A stretch of 12,494 bases of DNA from Paracoccaceae bacterium (GTDB lineage: Bacteria > Pseudomonadota > Alphaproteobacteria > Rhodobacterales > Rhodobacteraceae), in the NCBI GenBank assembly GCA_007119835.1, contig SKOX01000477.1, forward strand, positions 1 through 12,494, in the 5' to 3' direction. Positions 8,445 through 12,494 of this stretch are shown here, piece after piece. The notes beneath the pieces are model-generated. The model did no database searches, had not been told where the DNA came from, and saw only the letters and a program-made list of their open reading frames with translations. The position numbers and the translations under genes are program-made. The first letter of the stretch is position 1; every line of letters starts with the position of its first letter.

Positions 8445-9494
8445 TCAGGCCGCGCGCGCGACGCGACGTCTCAGCTGTCTTGTCCATGCCTCCGCGAAGG
8501 CGAGCACGTCCTCGCGCCGGGTGCCGGGGCCGATGGAGATGCGGATCGCCGAGGCCGCGGTGACGGCGTCGTGACCCATGGCGGCCAGCACGCGGCTCGC
8601 CCGGACCTTGCCGCTGGAGCAGGCCGATCCGGCGGACACCGCAAAGCCTGCAAGGTCCATCTGCATCACCTGCGTCTCCCCCTTCCAGCCAGGTACCGCG
8701 ACGGCGCAGGTGTTCGGCAGCCGGCGCGTCCCTTTCCCGACTAAAATAATGGGGCTTGGGCCGGCTTCCAGAGCCATCTCTAGAATATTTCTAAGTTCGG
8801 CGACCTCGTCCCACACGCCGCGCTCGAGATCGGCCATCGCCGCCTCGGCCGCGGCGGCGAAGCCCGCGATGCCGACCATGTTCTCGGTGCCTGCGCGCCG
8901 CCCGCTCTCCTGGCCGCCGCCGCGCAGGATCGCCTCGACGTCGTGCCCCGGACGAAGGATCAGGGCGCCGACGCCCGCCGGCCCGCCGATCTTGTGGGCG
9001 GAAACCGCGGCGGCCGCTGCACACGTCCACGAGAAGGCGAAGGGGATCTTGCCGAAGGCCTGGGCCGCATCGATGAAGCCGAGGCCGGGCGGCAGATCCT
9101 GAAGGACGCCGGTTTCGGAATTCGCCGCCTGCAGCGCGCTCGCCGATGGCTCGGCCACCGAGACCCGCCCCGCGCCATCGACCGGCAGGACCGGACGGGT
9201 CCAAGCGAGCACGCAGTCGTGCTCGATCTCCGCCGCGGCGAGATCGCGGCCGGCAAGGGCGAGGGCGGCGGCCTCGGTGGCGCCGGCGGTGAAGACGATG
9301 TCGCAGCCATCGGCGCCGAGGGCCGTGGCGAGGCGGGCACGGGCGCGCTCGATCAGCGCACGCGCCGCCCGGCCCTCGGCGTGGACGGAGGAGGGGTTGC
9401 CGCAGACCTCCATCGCCTCGGCCATCGCGGTGCGGGCCTCCGCCCGCAGCGGCGCCGTCGCGTTCCAGTCGAGATAGGCGCGGGAAGCCGGCAT
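8445..9494 (-). CDS. Compact NifS/IscS-like cysteine desulfurase (group I)
   Basis: A 349-residue PLP enzyme expected to convert cysteine to alanine and an enzyme-bound persulfide. Visible landmarks: YLDWNATAP at the N-terminus, [14 protein letters not shown], His 92 (cofactor stacking), Asn 125, Asp 142 and Gln 145 (DAAQ), Schiff-base Lys 168 in [17 protein letters not shown] near 199-205, and catalytic Cys 292 in [10 protein letters not shown], the group I loop. Compared with E. coli IscS, the His-to-Asp distance is 26 residues shorter (50 against 76), while Asp-to-Lys is identical, so part of the large domain is trimmed. The ATG overlaps the iscR stop as TGATG. Residues about 233-253 are encoded by unusually AT-rich, rare codons (CTT, AGA, CTA, TTA) and contain an operator-like palindrome. 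Whether it serves Suf assembly, tRNA thiolation or another sulfur route is not shown by sequence. Confidence 0.93.
   Translation of the reverse strand: MPASRAYLDWNATAPLRAEARTAMAEAMEVCGNPSSVHAEGRAARALIERARARLATALGADGCDIVFTAGATEAAALALAGRDLAAAEIEHDCVLAWTRPVLPVDGAGRVSVAEPSASALQAANSETGVLQDLPPGLGFIDAAQAFGKIPFAFSWTCAAAAAVSAHKIGGPAGVGALILRPGHDVEAILRGGGQESGRRAGTENMVGIAGFAAAAEAAMADLERGVWDEVAELRNILEMALEAGPSPIILVGKGTRRLPNTCAVAVPGWKGETQVMQMDLAGFAVSAGSACSSGKVRASRVLAAMGHDAVTAASAIRISIGPGTRREDVLAFAEAWTRQLRRRVARAA
8780..8794. promoter_or_regulatory. Operator-like palindrome inside the nifS-like gene, same type as the iscR promoter site
   Basis: CTAGAA-TAT-TTCTAA on the plus strand, which is TTAGAA-N3-TTCTAG on the minus strand. 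Both six-base half-sites and the three-base spacing are identical to the palindrome over the iscR -10 region. The match extends: 17 of 19 bases agree when both sites are read on the plus strand from TAGAAT to GTTCG. It lies about 700 bases into the nifS-like gene in a stretch of AT-rich codons. It could be a second binding site for IscR acting as a roadblock or looping partner. No convincing -35 element stands at the right distance, so a promoter is not claimed. Confidence 0.5.
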
Positions 9495-9994
9495 CAGGCG
9501 GGTTCCTGTGCCCCGGGCTCGGCCGCGGGCCGGTCCGCGTCGTCGACCACGTCGACGAAGGCCGGCACGGCGGGGCAGGGCGCCATCTGGTTGCGCACCA
9601 CGTCGCAGAGCCGCGTCTGGTGAAGGAAGACGTAGACGTTGGCCGACAGCTGCTCCCAGAGCTTGTCGGCAAGGACCTGCTCGCGGGTGCCGGAGGCGGC
9701 GCCGCTCGCACCCGCGCCGCGGGTCAGTGCGTCCATGCCCTCGTCGACGGCTGCGAGCACGTCGGAGATGCGGATCCGCTCCATCGGACGGGCGAGGCGA
9801 TAGCCGCCGCCGGGGCCGCGCACCGACTCGACGATCTCCGCCCGCCGCAGCTTGACGAACAGCTGCTCGAGATAGGCAAGCGAGATGTCCTGGCGCTCGG
9901 AGATCTCGGAGAGCGAGACCAGGCTGTCGGGCCCCTGTGCCGCGAGATCCGTCAGGGCGATCATCGCATAGCGGCCCTTGGTGCTCAGCTTCAT
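9494..9994 (-). CDS. iscR: IscR/Rrf2-family transcriptional regulator lacking canonical cluster cysteines
   Basis: A 166-residue winged-helix regulator of the Rrf2 family, first gene of the operon and its likely autorepressor. The N-terminal DNA-binding domain is canonical: MKLSTKGRYAMIALTDLA, the recognition region ISLAYLEQLFVKLRRAEIVES (36-56) and the wing RGPGGGYRLARP (59-70). The sensory loop that in E. coli IscR holds Cys92, Cys98, Cys104 and His107 is here Gly, Ala and Ser rich (about 92-105) with no Cys or His. The only cysteines are Cys 130 and Cys 140. Rhodobacteraceae IscR proteins with unusual cluster ligation have been described in Rhodobacter sphaeroides, as I recall. The ATG at 9994 gives the conserved MKLSTKGRYA start; an in-frame ATG at 10039 would add 15 unconserved residues. 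The C-terminus is acidic and Pro/Ala rich. Confidence 0.92.
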   Translation of the reverse strand: MKLSTKGRYAMIALTDLAAQGPDSLVSLSEISERQDISLAYLEQLFVKLRRAEIVESVRGPGGGYRLARPMERIRISDVLAAVDEGMDALTRGAGASGAASGTREQVLADKLWEQLSANVYVFLHQTRLCDVVRNQMAPCPAVPAFVDVVDDADRPAAEPGAQEPA

Positions 9995-10114
9995 GGCGGG
10001 GCCGGCTCCTCGAGAACGCGGCGTCTCCAGGCGAGACACGGCGCGGCTCCTGTTGACGCTGGGGCCGCGAACCCTTAACTCGACCGGGCTGCGCGGCGCC
10101 TCTTCTGCAGCATA

Positions 10115-10129
10115 TTAGAATCTTTCTAG
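10115..10129. promoter_or_regulatory. iscR: Probable IscR operator (Iron-Rhodo-box type palindrome)
   Basis: TTAGAA-TCT-TTCTAG, a 15-base near-palindrome, covers the -10 element of the iscR promoter, so a bound regulator would block RNA polymerase. In Rhodobacterales a palindromic Iron-Rhodo-box upstream of iron and Fe-S genes has been attributed to IscR; I recall the motif class, not its exact consensus. The box contains GAATC (10118-10122), a GANTC methylation site. On the plus strand it also holds TAGAAT, a possible -10 for the divergent hydrolase gene, but no -35 accompanies it. Confidence 0.6.
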
Positions 10130-10151
10130 GTTCGTTGAGCAAATCCGTCAA
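10123..10151 (-). promoter_or_regulatory. Promoter of the iscR-suf operon
   Basis: On the minus strand TTGACG (10151-10146) matches five of six bases of the -35 consensus. It is followed after exactly 17 bases by TAGAAA (10128-10123), four of six for the -10. Transcription would start near 10116, leaving a leader of roughly 120 bases before the iscR ATG at 9994. The -10 lies inside the palindromic operator. Confidence 0.6.
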
Positions 10152-10189
10152 GGTTTCTCGCGGACGAAAAGGTCGGAGTCACCGCCTTC

Positions 10190-10840
10190 ATGCCCGAGGT
10201 CATCTTCCCCGGTCCCGACGGTCGACTGGAAGGCCGCTATCACCCTCAGAGGAACAAGGACGCGCCGGTCGCGATCATCCTCCACCCCCACCCGCTCTAC
10301 GGGGGGACGATGAACAACAAGGTCGTCTACAACCTGCATTACGCCTTCCATCAGATCGGCTTCACCTGCCTGCGGTTCAACTTCCGCGGGGTCGGGCGCA
10401 GCCAGGGCGAGTACGACCACGGGATCGGCGAGCTCTCGGACGCGGCGGCGGCCCTCGACTATCTCCAGGCGCTCAACCCGAACGCCAAGATCTGCTGGGT
10501 GGCGGGATTTTCCTTCGGCGCCTGGATCGCCATGCAGCTTCTGATGCGCCGGCCCGAGATCCAGGGCTTCGTCGCGGTGGCGCCGCCGGCGAACCAGTAC
10601 GACTTCTCCTTCCTCGCCCCCTGCCCGTCGTCGGGGCTCATCATCTCGGGCGAGGCCGATCGCGTGGTGCCGCCGAACGATGTTGCCGGCCTTGCCGACA
10701 AGCTCAAGCAGCAGAAGGGCATCACGATCACCCACGAGACCATCCCGCAGGCGAGCCACTTCTTCGATCCCGGCATGGACGAGATGATCGCGAAGGTGGA
10801 CAGCTACGTGCGCCGCCGTCTCACGGAAAAGGATCGCTGA
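10190..10840 (+). CDS. Alpha/beta hydrolase, small serine hydrolase (COG2945-like)
   Basis: A 216-residue soluble hydrolase. The fold motifs are in order: strand AIILHPHPLYGGTMNNK (28-44) with the HPHP oxyanion region, LRFNFRGVGRSQG (61-73), nucleophile elbow GFSFG with Ser 108, Asp 157 in SGEADRVVP, and His 190 in ASHFF, completing a Ser-Asp-His triad. This short form, without lid domain, is common in proteobacteria and its natural substrate is not known; an esterase or thioesterase-like activity is the usual prediction. The gene is divergent from iscR; the 195-base intergenic region holds the iscR promoter and operator, so co-regulation is possible but unproven. A GGAG stands eleven bases before the ATG. 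Confidence 0.9.
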   Translation: MPEVIFPGPDGRLEGRYHPQRNKDAPVAIILHPHPLYGGTMNNKVVYNLHYAFHQIGFTCLRFNFRGVGRSQGEYDHGIGELSDAAAALDYLQALNPNAKICWVAGFSFGAWIAMQLLMRRPEIQGFVAVAPPANQYDFSFLAPCPSSGLIISGEADRVVPPNDVAGLADKLKQQKGITITHETIPQASHFFDPGMDEMIAKVDSYVRRRLTEKDR

Positions 10841-10847
10841 CGGAAAT

Positions 10848-10873
10848 CGGCGCGGCCGGCGACAGCCGCGCCG
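10848..10873. terminator. GC-rich hairpin between convergent hydrolase and CsbD-like genes
   Basis: CGGCGCGGC (10848-10856) pairs perfectly with GCCGCGCCG (10865-10873) across an eight-base loop, seven bases after the hydrolase stop and ten bases beyond the CsbD-like stop on the other strand. There is no clear T run, so it would be a weak or factor-assisted terminator for either strand. Confidence 0.4.
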
Positions 10874-10882
10874 GACGGCGGT

Positions 10883-11059
10883 CTACTCGCCTTTCAGGGT
10901 GTCCTTGACGTCACCCCAGGCACGCTGGGCCTTGCCTTCGGTCTTGTCGGCCTTGCCCTCGGCCTCGGTCTCCTTGTCGCCCGTGACCTTGCCCGCGGTC
11001 TCCTTGATGCCGCCTTTGATCTCCTTGCCCTGTCCCTTGGTGTGATCTTCGTCTGCCAT
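10883..11059 (-). CDS. CsbD-family small stress protein
   Basis: A 58-residue, highly charged protein beginning MADEDHTKGQGKEIKGGIKE and continuing with TAGKVTGDKETEAEGKADK, then KAQRAWGDVKDTLKGE. The run of Gly-Lys pairs, the KETAGKVTGD core and the closing W-x-x-VK-x-x-LKG are the hallmarks of CsbD proteins. These are abundant, hydrophilic, general-stress-induced proteins of unknown mechanism. Most members are 55-70 residues, so this is full length. GGAG lies seven bases before the ATG. It stands alone on the minus strand, 74 bases after the gcrA stop, with a near-match to a stress-sigma promoter in that gap. Confidence 0.9.
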   Translation of the reverse strand: MADEDHTKGQGKEIKGGIKETAGKVTGDKETEAEGKADKTEGKAQRAWGDVKDTLKGE

Positions 11060-11091
11060 GACGCACTCCCGCTGTGATGGTGGAGCCGGTC

Positions 11092-11117
11092 AACGCGCCC
11101 GGGGCATCGAAGGTTGC
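11092..11117 (-). promoter_or_regulatory. Possible stress-sigma promoter of the CsbD-like gene
   Basis: On the minus strand GCAAC (11117-11113), 17 bases, then CGTT (11095-11092). This is one mismatch from the GGAAC-N17-CGTT pattern of EcfG promoters. It lies 32 bases before the start codon, where a promoter is expected, upstream of a gene class typically under stress control. The mismatch is in the usually conserved -35 GG, so support is limited. Confidence 0.3.
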
Positions 11118-11133
11118 GAGCCCGTGGAGACGG

Positions 11134-11763
<630 letters not shown>

Positions 11764-11816
11764 CGGCCTCACACGGGAATGAACGCCGCGGTGCACGCAC
11801 GCACCGCCAAGCCAGC

Positions 11817-11844
11817 ATTGTAACCACTGGCCTTTCCGATACAA
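11817..11844 (-). promoter_or_regulatory. gcrA: Likely sigma-70 promoter of gcrA
   Basis: On the minus strand TTGTAT (11844-11839), a 16-base spacer, and TACAAT (11822-11817). The -10 matches five of six consensus bases in a GC-rich surrounding; the -35 is weak (three of six). The start would be near 11810, about 45 bases before the gcrA ATG. No GANTC site lies in it. Confidence 0.5.
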
Positions 11845-11874
11845 GGCGACGTCGGCGGCAATGGCGGAGGCGTG

Positions 11875-12494
11875 ATGCCGAAAGACAGCGAACGCAGGGG
11901 CGTCGCGGGCGATGCGCCGGGATCGGGCGGCGGGATGCGGGGCGAGCCGCCGCGCATGGGCGTGCGCCGCTTCGGCCGCGTCAACTGGCTGGGCCTGTGG
12001 ACGCTGACGCTCCGCGAGGTGCAGCGCTTCACCAACGTCTGGACGCAGACGCTGGCCGCGCCGGTGGCGACGGCGGCGCTCTTCATGGTGGTCTTCTCCC
12101 TCGCGCTCGGGGCGCAGCGGGAGGCGGTGGACGGCGTGCCCTTCGCGCTGTTCCTGGCGCCGGGCATCCTGATGATGACGGTGATCCAGAACGCCTTCGC
12201 CAACACGTCGAGTTCGATCCTGATATCGAAGGTGCAGGGCAACATCGTCGACACGCTGATGCCGCCGCTTTCGCCCGGCGAACTGCTCGCGGGCTTCGTC
12301 GCGGGTGGCGTCATGCGCGGGCTGTTCGTGGCCGCAGGCGTCGGGCTTGCGATCTTCCCCGTCGTCGGGCTCGGGCTCGCGCACCCGCTCTGGGCGCTCG
12401 CCTTCGTCATTGCCGGCAGCGCCCTGATGGCGCTCGTCGGCCTCGTCGCGGGGATCCTCGCCGAGAAGTTCGATCACCTCGCGGCGCTGACCAA
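11875..12494 (+). CDS. ABC-2 type transporter permease, 5' part, runs off the window
   Basis: 206 codons are visible and the frame is still open at the window end. After a polar N-terminus of about 37 residues comes NWLGLWTLTLREVQRFTN, an amphipathic entry helix, then membrane segments near 58-80, 91-112, 138-163 and 172-194. The sequence LFLAPGILMMTVIQNAFANTSSSIL and the PLSPGELLAG segment followed by a Gly-rich helix are typical of ABC-2 permeases that export glycans, lipids or drugs with a separate ATPase; no ATPase gene is in view, and the substrate cannot be told. GGAGG four bases before the ATG supports this start; Met 28 is an alternative without a ribosome binding site. The gene is divergent from gcrA. 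Confidence 0.88.
   Translation, partial: MPKDSERRGVAGDAPGSGGGMRGEPPRMGVRRFGRVNWLGLWTLTLREVQRFTNVWTQTLAAPVATAALFMVVFSLALGAQREAVDGVPFALFLAPGILMMTVIQNAFANTSSSILISKVQGNIVDTLMPPLSPGELLAGFVAGGVMRGLFVAAGVGLAIFPVVGLGLAHPLWALAFVIAGSALMALVGLVAGILAEKFDHLAALT

Noticed and set aside
10053..10081. TTGACG-N17-TAACTC as a + strand promoter for the hydrolase
   Set aside because: The -35 is good but the -10 hexamer is poor, and better AT-rich sequence lies further downstream; not enough to call.
9495..10151. Upstream extension of the nifS-like frame across iscR
   Set aside because: Would overlap all of iscR and its promoter; the conserved desulfurase N-terminus starts at 9494.
10135..10908. 257-codon + strand frame overlapping the hydrolase
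   Set aside because: Out of frame with the clear alpha/beta hydrolase and Arg/Pro/Gly biased.
11764..12477. Upstream extension of the gcrA frame and other minus-strand frames here
   Set aside because: Antisense to the ABC-2 permease; GcrA proteins begin with MTWTDERV at 11763.

Overview
The window is high-GC DNA (GC at most third codon positions) and comes from an alphaproteobacterium, most likely a member of the Rhodobacterales. Three things point there: a GcrA-type cell-cycle regulator, a combined iscR-nifS-suf operon, and an Rrf2/IscR regulator that lacks the usual cluster-binding cysteines. The identification is inference from gene content; no rRNA or tRNA gene is present.

Left end (1-1665, + strand): the tail of a GlsB/YeaQ/YmgE-type small membrane protein; a candidate stress-sigma promoter; a gene for a membrane-anchored, Glu-rich coiled-coil protein with a small C-terminal beta-rich domain; and a strong palindromic terminator shared with the convergent suf operon.

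Centre (1666-10151, - strand): one long Fe-S cluster assembly operon, transcribed right to left: iscR, a compact NifS-like cysteine desulfurase, sufB, a 43-residue one-helix membrane protein, a 104-residue unknown protein, sufC, sufD, two polytopic Yip1-like membrane proteins and sufS. Several junctions are coupled: iscR/nifS and Yip1/sufS overlap by one base as TGATG, and sufC/sufD abut. SufS and possibly the NifS-like enzyme supply sulfur, the SufBCD complex builds the cluster, and IscR is expected to sense cluster status. The promoter has a TTGACG -35 and a -10 buried in a palindrome TTAGAA-N3-TTCTAG, as expected for autorepression. A second copy of that palindrome, with both half-sites identical, lies inside the nifS coding sequence in a patch of AT-rich, rare codons. 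No sufE, sufU, sufA or sufT gene is present in the window.

Right end (10190-12494): a divergent alpha/beta hydrolase (+), a small CsbD-like stress protein (-) too short for simple ORF listing, gcrA (-), and the 5' part of an ABC-2 type export permease (+) that runs off the window.

The least explained items are the internal operator-like site, the cysteine-poor IscR, the 43- and 104-residue operon proteins, the two Yip1-like proteins and the coiled-coil envelope protein. Many long open frames on the opposite strand of the suf genes are antisense shadows caused by high GC and were left out.
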